Shown in pieces: positions 47,686 to 55,999 of a DNA stretch of 64,000 bases. Positions within the stretch are counted from its first letter, which is position 1, and each line of letters opens with the position of its first letter. The position numbers and the translations under genes are program-made. This DNA comes from Arthrospira sp. PCC 9108 (lineage in GTDB: Bacteria; Cyanobacteriota; Cyanobacteriia; Cyanobacteriales; Microcoleaceae): positions 4,774,501 through 4,838,500 of the forward strand of contig CP066886.1 in assembly GCA_016745315.1 (NCBI GenBank), read 5' to 3'. The notes beneath the pieces were generated by a model that had not been told where the DNA came from, searched no databases, and saw only the letters and a program-made list of their open reading frames with translations.

Positions 47686-49085
47686 GTGCAAGTACAAACA
47701 GTACACATAGTGCTACATATCAAGGCTTTCAAGACATTCTTGAGTTTTTCAACCTATCCCGCAAACAATGTCCCAAAGGTGTCAGGATTAAACGTAACCG
47801 GGGGACAATCCAACTAGACATCACCACTGACCCGGAAACGGGGGGACGTAAACAACGGGGCTGTAATTGTCAGTTTACCCCAGAGGGTATCCGCAAGGCT
47901 GTTGACAAGGCTTGGTTAGTTCATAAATCCCTTGACGGACAATTTCAGTCGGTGTCTGAATGGCTGGACTGGTACAAGGCTACTATCCTTGATGAAAACA
48001 AAACTCCCCTAAAGAATGACTTAATCACCTACCGTCAAGTGTTTAAAGAGATGGAGGATGATTACTTTAACGGAGTTCACAAAAACACTAAGCGCAAACG
48101 TTCCCGTGATATAGCTAGTGACAGAGCCTCTTTTAAGCGCTGTTTCTTAGATGTATTTAACAAAGTTACAAACTGGGATAGTTACGTTACCTGGGAGGGT
48201 ATAAAAGAAACCTTGTATACTCCATTGCCAGACGGTAGCAGCCCGGTAGGACATAAGGATTTTAAGGACCGATATTACAAGTTAAGGCAGGTAGCGGAAC
48301 GGGCTGGCTGCAAAAAAGCACTGGACAAGCTAGAAAAAATTGACCCTACCCAAACAGTATTTGCTGAATCCCAAAGTATAGACTTGGATACCTTGTTAAG
48401 TTTACTAGACAAAGAACGCAACGCTGATTATCGTTCTGTCACAGACAATAACGCTCGTGATGGTTGGTGTTGGGTTAGTGCAATGTGTACTTTATATGGG
48501 TTAAGACCGTCTGAAGTAGCAGCAGGTCAAAATTTAACTAAGCCAGTTAAGATTGATGGCATTACCTTCCCAGTCATATCTGACCCTACCAACATTGAGT
48601 TAGTGTTAGTGATTGGAGAATTTACCTATTTTGGGGGTTCTACTAAGACAGGCTGGCGGTTAGCTATCCCAATGTCAAAAGACAAGACTCTGATTAACCG
48701 CTTAGGGATTCATAACGTCTACTTACCTGTTACTAAGTCTAAAAACCCTGGTATGTTTAACGATAATCACCGTAAATGGTTATCACAACATAATTGGGGA
48801 TTTACTCAAGCTTATGCTTTCCGTCATCTTGGTAACCAACTGGGAGAGATGAATGGGATACCACAGGAAATCAGAGCGCGTTCGTTTGGTCACTCGGTAA
48901 CGGTTAATGACAGCAAGTACAAAAAACGTCGCAACCTTGCCACAGAGTTAGGTATCCTGACGCGGCATCAAAGGCAACCATTGCCGTTAGACATGGGAAG
49001 GCAAGTGTTAACCAATAATGGTATCAATCCAGACCTACCAGAGGTTAAGGCTATTCTCAGATTGCTATATCAGCTTGATGATTAA
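47682..49085 (+). CDS. Tyrosine recombinase/phage-type integrase
   Basis: A 467-residue recombinase. The first half (KRNRGTIQLDITTDPETGGR, KKALDKLEKIDPT) is the arm/core-binding region. The catalytic half shows box I arginine in YGLRPSEVAAG, box II as YAFRHLGNQLGEM (Tyr in place of the usual first His) and SFGHSVTVNDSKYKKRR with the GH pair and the likely Tyr nucleophile. ATG at 47682 preceded by AGGAG. The size and long N-terminus fit integrases of cyanobacterial prophages or integrative plasmids. It lies between two 96-bp inverted repeats and has a terminator just after the stop. It is the likely mobility gene of the element to its right. Confidence 0.88.
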   Translation: MSASTNSTHSATYQGFQDILEFFNLSRKQCPKGVRIKRNRGTIQLDITTDPETGGRKQRGCNCQFTPEGIRKAVDKAWLVHKSLDGQFQSVSEWLDWYKATILDENKTPLKNDLITYRQVFKEMEDDYFNGVHKNTKRKRSRDIASDRASFKRCFLDVFNKVTNWDSYVTWEGIKETLYTPLPDGSSPVGHKDFKDRYYKLRQVAERAGCKKALDKLEKIDPTQTVFAESQSIDLDTLLSLLDKERNADYRSVTDNNARDGWCWVSAMCTLYGLRPSEVAAGQNLTKPVKIDGITFPVISDPTNIELVLVIGEFTYFGGSTKTGWRLAIPMSKDKTLINRLGIHNVYLPVTKSKNPGMFNDNHRKWLSQHNWGFTQAYAFRHLGNQLGEMNGIPQEIRARSFGHSVTVNDSKYKKRRNLATELGILTRHQRQPLPLDMGRQVLTNNGINPDLPEVKAILRLLYQLDD

Positions 49086-49109
49086 TCTCCAATAAACCCA
49101 CAATACAAC

Positions 49110-49138
49110 ACCCCCTAGGTATTTAGCCTAGGGGGTTT
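49110..49138 (+). terminator. Integrase gene terminator
   Basis: CCCCCTAGGT and AGCCTAGGGGG form a strong hairpin with an ATTT loop, followed by TTTCATTTT, 25 bp past the integrase stop. Confidence 0.8.
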
Positions 49139-49233
49139 CATTTTGCACTAACTCCTAATAATGCGATCGCTTTGGAGTGCACTAGAGTAACGGTAGAATA
49201 GGGGTTATAGGCTTTATAGTGGGTTTCGTACCC
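49138..49233 (-). repeat. 96-bp inverted repeat, right copy
   Basis: Reverse complement of 47590-47685 except for two substitutions. It begins inside the tail of the integrase terminator. Its outer end carries GTTGGGTACGAAACCCA, a relict of the 39-bp repeat. Confidence 0.9.
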
Positions 49234-49967
49234 AACATCTCCAATTAACTTAAACCCTTATCATTATTGCGATAGGAGGAAATTAACTAACCCGTTAGTC
49301 GTACTGTTACATTCAAAATGCACTCCATTCAGTCTTAGCACACGGGACAATTAGCGCATATCCCTCAGCAACAAAACTTAATTATTGACGGGTTAATCAA
49401 TAAGCACAACTTAATCAATCTGTCAAATGCCTACTATCTCCCCCTAACCAAACACCGATAGGGTAACTCCCTTGTGATACCCGTCAATGGCAAGCCTATC
49501 GGTTCGTTCCTCACCATTGACTGCTATCACATCGTTCGTTTCCCCAATAGTGCTTGTTTCGGTTAGGGGGAGGGTATGGCTTAAAGTCAACACGATAGCC
49601 GTAGGTAGCCGTAGGTAGCCGTAGGGGGAACCCACTAGGTTATCAATGTACAACGATACCCCTATCAATGTACAAAGATATTAGGCTGTCTTTCTATGGA
49701 CTAGACCTATAGGTAAACCTATGTGCGATCGCAAAACCTGAACTATCATCTACCGGAACCAACCCGATACCCCTAAACAACTTTTCAACTGGGGACTTGT
49801 TTCGTCATCTCTCGCTGATACCTACATAATCCTAGACAATTGCTTTACCAGCGACATCGGTTATTCACATAATCCTAGGGAATTGATTCCGCATCGAAAC
49901 CGATACCTACATACTGCTAGACAAGTCTCCAATTTATAGGGGTAATCATCCCGTGCGGAACTCAGTA
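49234..49967. other. 730-bp non-coding, repeat-rich segment between integrase and the inverted-repeat element
   Basis: No supported gene. Contents: three tandem TAGCCGTAGG decamers at 49596-49625; a direct pair TATCAATGTACAACGATA (49641) and TATCAATGTACAAAGATA (49663); three iteron-like copies of CATAATCCTAGACAATTG and variants with cores at 49825, 49868 and 49910. Such clusters suit recombinase arm sites, a replication origin or operator arrays. Confidence 0.65.
49817..49930. repeat. Three iteron-like direct repeats with 42-43 bp period
   Basis: Copies read GATACCTACATAATCCTAGA (49817), GGTTATTCACATAATCCTAG (about 49859) and CGATACCTACATACTGCTAG (49901). Their spacing is close to four helical turns. 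Confidence 0.55.
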
Positions 49968-50044
49968 CCCCTAATAGACGGGTTAAGGTTTTGGCTTAGG
50001 GTGTTTATTGTGGGTAAATTAGAGGCAAGCATTCATATAAATTT

Positions 50045-50074
50045 TCAATAGGCCTATTGCAATAGGCCTATTGG
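50045..50074. repeat. Tandem 14-bp palindrome inside the left inverted repeat
   Basis: CAATAGGCCTATTG occurs twice back to back. The same pair is at 63894-63922 in the right repeat. Each unit is a perfect palindrome around AGGCCT. Confidence 0.85.
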
Positions 50075-50089
50075 CAAAAAATACATAGA

Positions 50090-50119
50090 CACCCCCTACA
50101 GTTAGAAACCATAGGGGGC
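50090..50119 (-). terminator. Hairpin in the left inverted repeat, likely terminator of the leftward arm
   Basis: CCCCCTA and TAGGGGG pair across a 13-nt loop, about 40 bp past the last leftward stop codon. The identical hairpin serves the rightward arm at the other end. Confidence 0.65.
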
Positions 50120-50156
50120 CATTTAAGTTATTGGGGTAGCTGTTAGGTGTTAGGGC

Positions 50157-50411
50157 TTAGGGTTTTCTCCAACCATCATCATCAATATCATCTCTGTTAA
50201 TTGGAAGAGGGGGTGATTGCTTTTTATCTTCTAACTGTTTTTTACAAACTGTTGATGGCATAAAATCATTAACATATCTAATCAAATAATTTAGGCTATT
50301 TTGGATACCGTCTAACCTATTCTCAATAAGTAAGTTTCCTGTATGCGTAATGAACGTACTGAGAATAATCGCGACAATAATTAATCCTAGTTCAACTATT
50401 ATTAAGTTCAT
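50157..50411 (-). CDS. Small membrane protein of the element
   Basis: An 84-residue protein. One N-terminal helix (MNLIIVELGLIIVAIILSTF) is followed by a polar tail with prolines and acidic residues (INRDDIDDDGWRKP). Its stop codon lies inside the 194-bp inverted repeat. It is the last gene of the leftward arm, directly after the 118-codon gene. A role in lysis or membrane anchoring is possible from position and shape only. Confidence 0.65.
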   Translation of the reverse strand: MNLIIVELGLIIVAIILSTFITHTGNLLIENRLDGIQNSLNYLIRYVNDFMPSTVCKKQLEDKKQSPPLPINRDDIDDDGWRKP

Positions 50412-50768
50412 TTATATTAATTTCCAAAAATGAAGTGTAAACCATTTAATCCTTTCTAGTGGAGAAAATGAAGCGTAAAAATTGCTGTACGGCGGTGATT
50501 CAATTATTTGATATTCATTAAGCCATACAGTTTCTCTTTTAACTAACATAGCTTGATTAACATCATTGTAACCATAAAACTTAAGCCACCCTGCCATTTT
50601 CCAGTACACGGGTACACTGTCAGCGTCAAATAATATCCTAACAAATTTACTGCCAGAAATGTCAGGCAATTTTTTAGTACCGTGTAGAGTACTATCATCT
50701 TCTATCCTGAAATTAAGTTCATAAACTTTAAACCAATTACTTTCAGATATATCAAGTGCGTTAGGCAT
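50412..50768 (-). CDS. Hypothetical protein of the element
   Basis: A 118-residue soluble protein (MPNALDISESNWFKVYELNF) with many aromatic residues and no known motif. It is packed between the fibre gene (11 bp upstream) and the membrane-protein gene. Possibly a fibre accessory or attachment protein by position. Not recognised. Confidence 0.6.
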   Translation of the reverse strand: MPNALDISESNWFKVYELNFRIEDDSTLHGTKKLPDISGSKFVRILFDADSVPVYWKMAGWLKFYGYNDVNQAMLVKRETVWLNEYQIIESPPYSNFYASFSPLERIKWFTLHFWKLI

Positions 50769-50779
50769 TATCTGTTAAT

Positions 50780-52878
50780 TTATTGTTGAGTGTTTAGCAT
50801 ATTTTCCAATTTGTCGATTTTTTCTGATAATTCCTGAATTGCCGCAATCACTAATGGTATTAGTTTGTCATACATAATTGTTAAGTAATCTATTTTTTTG
50901 TCGTCAACTTCAGGACTATCTGTATGGTCATTTTTAATCACTTCAACTGCGTTAGGATATATATTTTGTACTTCTTGAGCAATTAAACCAAATTGTTCTG
51001 TACTTGGATTAAAGCCATGAAATGCTGCAAGTTCATTATACTTAAACCACGTGACTGTCAATGCGTTAATTTCGCTTAACCCTAGAGTTGGTTTTGATAA
51101 AAGTGTTTTGAATTTAAGATCAGAGCTACCTTTAACGTAGTCTCCATTATCGTTAATATAAGATACATTTGTGCCTCCTACTCTAAATCTAGTATGTACT
51201 CCAGATGATGAAAGAGTTGAGCTCTTTATAAAATATGTCTGCCCGTTATATAATTGTATTGAATATCTATTGTCAGGAGCACCTCGCCAAACATCGCTTT
51301 GATGAAAATTAATACCATGATATATAAATACTCTAGGATTATTATCTGCTTCTAATTGCATAGAATAATTCCCCTGATAAGAAAACGCCCAGCTATTTCC
51401 TCCAACTCTACTATTTAGTACTAAATTTGCCGAACCAGCACTAGAGCCTATCCGGCGGATGTCAAACCCCCTCCAAACATTAAAATCAATAAGCATATTT
51501 CCATCAGGAAAACTTTCATTAGTTGCAAAAGTTACTGGATTATTTGTTATGTTAAATGTTTTAATTCCTGTTAAAGTTTGATTACCTGTAGTTCTAACCA
51601 CAGTTGAATCTACATTAATTGTTCTATTAGCTGCTAAAGTTCCTCCTCCTGATAAACCATCACCTGCTGTTAGTGTAATATTTGAATGTGTGTGCGTTGT
51701 GGGAGTCCTAGCGTCAGATAATCTACTATCATTACCTTGACAGGCTGTGTTTGCTGTAGTGCCATAAGCAACCGCCCATGTTGTGGCAGTACTCCCATTA
51801 AAATTATTTCCAGTTAATCCCGTACCATTTGTTAATGTATTAGGAGTATTGGCAGTTATTGTTATATTGGCACTACCATTAAACGAAGTCCCATTAATTG
51901 TTCTAGCAGTTTGAAGTGCTGTTGCTGTTCCGGCGTTTCCACTTATTGACCCGGTAATTAATGAATTAAATGTTTTAACTCCTGTCCATGTCTGATTCCC
52001 AGTTGTAATTATCCCTGAATTAGTTGCACTAGCTGTAGGTAAAGTAACATTAGTTCCTGTTGATGATGTAACTACAGGACCTGCTGTTGTTCCTGCTGTT
52101 ACTCCTAAATTAGTTGCTACATTTACTTGTGCGCCTGCCGCAATCCCATCCAGCTTTGTCTTATCAGCGTTCGACATTACACCTGCAACGGTTGTTGTAG
52201 CAGCAGGTAATACAGCATTAGTACCGTCAGAACTGTTAACGGTTAACGTATTGCTTGTAGTGCTTGTAGAGAGGTTGGTGGATACGTTTGGGGCGGTGTT
52301 TCTAAACTCAGTTCCTACTAAAGTTAAGCCAGTTCCCGCAGAATAGGTTGTATTAGGAGGTGTTACCCAAACACCATCGCCGCGTAAATAGTTAGATGTA
52401 CTGCCATTTGTATCAATGGCAGCAACATTACCTGAATTTGTTATTTGAGATAAGGTATGTGTATGGCTAGTTGGTGTTCTAGCATTTGATAATCTGACAT
52501 CGTTACCTTCTGTAACAGTTCCAATAGTTGTTCCAAAATTTTTGTTAAATGCTGTACTTTTGGTAAAAGTAGGCTCTTTACCGTCTAATGTACTTTGAAG
52601 TCCTGTAACATTAGCAATAGTATGTGTATGTTCTGATGGAGTAAACGTAGACGGTTTGGACGTTATTTCAGTCCAGCTATGGAATGAGTAGATGGGGGGA
52701 AAGTGCCAGGTTTATTAATAATATTATTCCAAATTAACTCAGTTAATTTGACTAAATTAGTATTGGAGTCAATAACTGCTTGTATCCGTTCATTAGTTAA
52801 ATACAGATTAACTTCACCTTCTGGCAAGTCATCGGTTGATTGCCCAAACTTACTAGAGTAAATGTTGAAATTAGTCAT
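50780..52878 (-). CDS. Phage-type tail fibre/spike with C-terminal peptidase S74 chaperone; frameshift near 52664
   Basis: The N-terminal frame starts at 52878 (MTNFNIYSSKFGQSTDDLPE, then NLYLTNERIQAVIDSN) and stops at 52663 after THSIAGLK. The next frame (minus one) continues TEITSKPSTFTPSEHTHTIA and is open to 50780. The shaft contains repeats with HTH triplets (SHTHTLSQ, THTHSNIT) and SNADKTKLDGIAAGAQ, typical of trimeric fibres. The C-terminus (about the last 110 residues: KGSSDLKFKTLLSKP, STEQFGLIAQEVQNIYP) is an intramolecular chaperone S74 domain that self-cleaves at the serine. The break fits loss of one 4-bp ACTG unit. It could be a real mutation, a phase switch or frameshifting. Confidence 0.85.
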
Positions 52879-52944
52879 AACTGCCTCTATATTGAGTAAT
52901 CAAATAAATGGCTAATAACTTAATACTAGCCATTCATTTGATGA

Positions 52945-53292
52945 TTACATATTGATATATTCGATAATTGTAACGCTGATACTAGCGCTAGATTCTGCTA
53001 TCGCCTGTAACTCAGTTCTACCCCACGTTATTGAGATGGTATCACCTGGCTTAACCGAAAATGCAGCGTCTGACACGCTATCACCTGTAGGGTCAAATAT
53101 TAGATGTACATTGGTATTTGACCGATTCTTTACAAACACCGTTCTACCGTTACTGGTAGCATTGATAGGCACAACTTCCGTGATAGTGTTAGCAGTCAAA
53201 CTTATCGCGGTAGTTTCGGGAGTTCCCGGTATTTTACTGCTCATATTTAGAGTGTCTAAATTGACAACAGAACTATAAACTGAGAAACTCAT
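52945..53292 (-). CDS. Beta-rich structural-type protein of the element
   Basis: A 115-residue protein (MSFSVYSSVVNLDTLNMSSK) with alternating hydrophobic patterns (GRTVFVKNRSNTNVHLIFDP, FSVKPGDTISITWGR) that suggest a beta-sandwich, as in virion decoration or receptor-binding domains. It lies in the leftward arm upstream of the fibre gene. No named family. Confidence 0.6.
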   Translation of the reverse strand: MSFSVYSSVVNLDTLNMSSKIPGTPETTAISLTANTITEVVPINATSNGRTVFVKNRSNTNVHLIFDPTGDSVSDAAFSVKPGDTISITWGRTELQAIAESSASISVTIIEYINM

Positions 53293-53318
53293 AATAAACT
53301 CCTAAATCAAAGTAAAAT

Positions 53319-53888
53319 TTACCAATTTATTGTTTGTTCTAACCCAACAATATTGGTTACGCTATCCTCAGTTATAGCATAGATAGAAGCTGTTGATTTT
53401 AGTTCATCATCCCACCCAGCGTTAGGAGGTAAATATAGGCATTGATAAGGTACACAGTTACTGATATCACCGTGACAAAACCATACCCCTACAGAACCTA
53501 CATTTTGTAAGTGCAACCTATACCGATTAATATTTGAGGGTCTAACTAATGTGGGGGTATTGCCTATTGTCACCCCAAAATTTTCGGGTTGTGTCAATGT
53601 AGGGGTTTGAGGAACTGTATCGAGTTGATATTCAGCCATGCCCAAAATATTAATAGAATCATTGTTATGTAACTGAGTTAAACACCTAGCTTTAACTATT
53701 GAGTTGCTATCAATTGCTAAACCTTCGTTTTGATTAGTGATTAATTCAATTAACAGGTTTTCGGTGTGAATGCCTCCATAATATGGCAATTTGACAATCC
53801 CTAAATTTAACCCGTTTTCTGTTGCCATATTCCCATAAAATATCTGTAAATCTACCGCTCCCTGCAACACTTCCTGTTTTTTTTCCAC
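53319..53888 (-). CDS. Hypothetical virion-type protein of the element
   Basis: A 189-residue protein starting with GTG at 53888 (alternatives internal). A C-terminal beta-rich half (RYRLHLQNVGSVGVWFCHGD, YLPPNAGWDDELKSTASIYA) resembles the small beta domain in the neighbouring 115-codon gene, hinting that both are virion surface parts. It overlaps the upstream 86-codon gene by about 37 bp. Not recognised by family. Confidence 0.6.
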   Translation of the reverse strand: MEKKQEVLQGAVDLQIFYGNMATENGLNLGIVKLPYYGGIHTENLLIELITNQNEGLAIDSNSIVKARCLTQLHNNDSINILGMAEYQLDTVPQTPTLTQPENFGVTIGNTPTLVRPSNINRYRLHLQNVGSVGVWFCHGDISNCVPYQCLYLPPNAGWDDELKSTASIYAITEDSVTNIVGLEQTINW

Positions 53889-54112
53889 CGTTGGTAATAG
53901 CTATCTTCCGGGTAAATTGTGGGGATTTGTGATTGTGCAATACTGGGAGTGTAACATCTAGCGTTTAACGATGATATATAGCTGTAAATACCGATATCAT
54001 ATTTATATCTTTCTGTCATTAATGATTCTAAAATAGTCCCGTTAAATAACTCTATGGCGTTACTCCAGTTAGCAGCGTTGATATTAGCCGTGATATTTTT
54101 AATACCTCTCAT
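53852..54112 (-). CDS. First gene of the leftward arm, hypothetical
   Basis: An 86-residue protein from the ATG at 54112 (MRGIKNITANINAANWSNAI), with a possible GTG start four codons earlier near AGGTGG. No motif is seen. The 54113-54178 gap to the divergent plus-strand gene must hold both arm promoters. Confidence 0.55.
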   Translation of the reverse strand: MRGIKNITANINAANWSNAIELFNGTILESLMTERYKYDIGIYSYISSLNARCYTPSIAQSQIPTIYPEDSYYQRWKKNRKCCRER

Positions 54113-54178
54113 GATTTTAACCACCTATTAATAAATTATTTGTTAGTATAATATTACTACTTTAATGTGATTATTTAA

Positions 54179-55189
54179 ATGGTTAGAAACACAATTAACC
54201 CATGGGACCCAGGTCCTACTAGGGAGCCACCAAAGAGAGATGAACCAAAGGGAGGTAAAAAACCGCGTGGGTTTGGTAGGAGACCTGGTTTTGGGGGGGG
54301 CAGAAGCGGCGGCGGTGGTGCTGGTAACAGTTTTGGCGGTCCTAATAGCGGTGACGAGGTAGATGATGATAAAGGAAGGCAACCACCAAAACCGGGGAAC
54401 GAAATGCCAGACCCTCGTGATTATCCTGTTAAAAATAATAATAAATGGCATTTAATGATTTTTGCTCAAATAGTAAATAGTAGACTTAGCAGTGGAACAT
54501 CTAGTATTAATAGGCATTGGTGGAGAAGGCAAGAAGCAACAACGTCAAATTTTAGACTTAATAAGATTGGATTAGATGTCTTTATAGAGTGGGAAGAATC
54601 ATGGCATGATTCAGAGTACAATTACGAAGAGCCGATAATTGTACATAATGATTATATTAAACATCGTAAGTTATACCCGTTAAAACCTTACTATATGAAT
54701 TCAGGTTGTGAAAGAGTTTCATTATATGGAAGTGGCTTTAATAGTTTTTATAACTCTGAATATAACGCTTCATGTCGTGATCCAAATAGGCTTATGATTA
54801 GTCCATTATTTGGGTCTATCTTTTACCGTTTAACTCCAGCCACAACCTGGACAGACGTAACAACTGTTTGGACTAAAGACCCGGAAGCAATGTTAGAATA
54901 TATACATTTATGGGAAGTTCCATATATTGATAGAGGTCATCAATCATACTACGAATATGAGTCTGACGTATTGTGGGACGCCTATCGAGGTAGGTCGTAT
55001 GAAAATACACGCTGGTATCCAGTATTTCCTACGAGTACTAGATTAAACTATACTTCTTTAGACGGTCCACGAATTTGGGAGAACACCCGTAATTATAGCT
55101 ATAAACTATGGATTCTGTCTGAAGATAAAGATTATTTGCCGCCAGAAAACAACGTTCGTCAAATCACAATACCAGACAGACATGAATGA
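54179..55189 (+). CDS. Gly/Pro-rich plus Tyr/Trp-rich protein, first gene of the rightward arm
   Basis: A 336-residue protein. Residues 1-85 are disordered, rich in G, P, R and K (WDPGPTREPPKRDEPKGGKK, then FGGGRSGGGGAGNSFGG). The remaining 250 residues are dense in tyrosine and tryptophan (WHDSEYNYEEPIIVHNDYIK), as in virion minor proteins. There is no enzyme motif. It overlaps the next gene by eight bases. A structural or DNA-binding role is possible but not shown. Confidence 0.65.
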   Translation: MVRNTINPWDPGPTREPPKRDEPKGGKKPRGFGRRPGFGGGRSGGGGAGNSFGGPNSGDEVDDDKGRQPPKPGNEMPDPRDYPVKNNNKWHLMIFAQIVNSRLSSGTSSINRHWWRRQEATTSNFRLNKIGLDVFIEWEESWHDSEYNYEEPIIVHNDYIKHRKLYPLKPYYMNSGCERVSLYGSGFNSFYNSEYNASCRDPNRLMISPLFGSIFYRLTPATTWTDVTTVWTKDPEAMLEYIHLWEVPYIDRGHQSYYEYESDVLWDAYRGRSYENTRWYPVFPTSTRLNYTSLDGPRIWENTRNYSYKLWILSEDKDYLPPENNVRQITIPDRHE

Positions 55190-55379
55190 AGAATGCTGTG
55201 GAATGATTAGAAGGATTTACGAGTTCCTAGACCCTGAATCCTTTCCGGCTGAAATGCCTACAAAAATAACAGTAGATGCCGATAATCCTGATAATGGAAT
55301 TAAAGAAATTAAAACATTGCCAGAGTGGTTAATGTACAGATTTGACATCGATGATGAGAGGTGGGGGAATTTGAGGTAA
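55182..55379 (+). CDS. Small hypothetical protein of the element
   Basis: A 65-residue acidic protein (MNEECCGMIRRIYEFLDPES). Its start overlaps the upstream stop (ATGAATGA) and its end overlaps the next start, implying translational coupling. Confidence 0.55.
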   Translation: MNEECCGMIRRIYEFLDPESFPAEMPTKITVDADNPDNGIKEIKTLPEWLMYRFDIDDERWGNLR

Positions 55380-55999
55380 AGGTAGAAATTAATGATATCA
55401 ATCTTCTATCAGAAGAACAAGAAGAAGTAACAATAAAATTGCCTAATATTGCAGAATCTATAGCTGAAATTTTCGGGCTGGTTATGGAAATTGCCATCTC
55501 TCATCAGGTTACACAAAACGCTGTGTTAACCTGCTTACATGAAGCAGGTTTGGCTCACGCAGCAGCCTTTAAAGCTGGTAGGGAAGTCTCGGAAATATTA
55601 GACTATTTAGGCTTTGAAACTGAGGAAAAATACGAGAAACTAAAAACAGCTTTCACTCCAGAGGCTGATAATTTTGAGGAACTACTAGAACCTAACGAAA
55701 GTAAAGTTAAAATCACTAATCAAAAGAACGCGAAAGAAACACTAGAGACAGCCTTAAATCAAATAAAGGAAATATTCTCAATAGTTAGAGCGCAAGGTAC
55801 TTTACAAGTTAATGGTAATGACCCATCAAAAGACATATTAGCCGATTTAACGCGGTTATATGATTCAATGAAAAAACAGGATGAGATTAGAGAACAGGAA
55901 ACCAATAAAGTCAAAGAATTGCTCAAAAAAGACTTTCCTGATATCAAGATAGAAACCGAGTTAATAGACGGCGATAATCCACTAAGGGAGACTCTGTAA
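55361..55999 (+). CDS. Hypothetical helical protein of the element
   Basis: A 212-residue protein from GTG at 55361 (GEFEVKVEINDINLLSEEQE), mostly helical and acidic. Predicted amphipathic helices are AEIFGLVMEIAISHQVTQNA and a C-terminal coiled coil (KKQDEIREQETNKVKELLKK). It overlaps its upstream neighbour by 19 bp, and its TAA overlaps the next ATG (TAATG). A scaffolding-like shape, but no homologue is recalled. Confidence 0.6.
   Translation: MGEFEVKVEINDINLLSEEQEEVTIKLPNIAESIAEIFGLVMEIAISHQVTQNAVLTCLHEAGLAHAAAFKAGREVSEILDYLGFETEEKYEKLKTAFTPEADNFEELLEPNESKVKITNQKNAKETLETALNQIKEIFSIVRAQGTLQVNGNDPSKDILADLTRLYDSMKKQDEIREQETNKVKELLKKDFPDIKIETELIDGDNPLRETL

Larger units (their letters stand above)
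49968..50161 (+). repeat. 194-bp inverted repeat, left copy
   Basis: By eye it matches 63807-64000 in reverse complement at 193 of 194 bases (one C/T difference at 50156). The window ends inside the right copy, so the repeat may be longer. It holds a tandem 14-bp palindrome and a hairpin. Its inner end overlaps the stop codon of the leftward 84-codon gene. Confidence 0.95.

Noticed and set aside
49444..49668. 74-codon leftward ORF in the repeat-rich segment
   Set aside because: It consists largely of the tandem decamers and direct repeats and has no RBS; the region looks non-coding.
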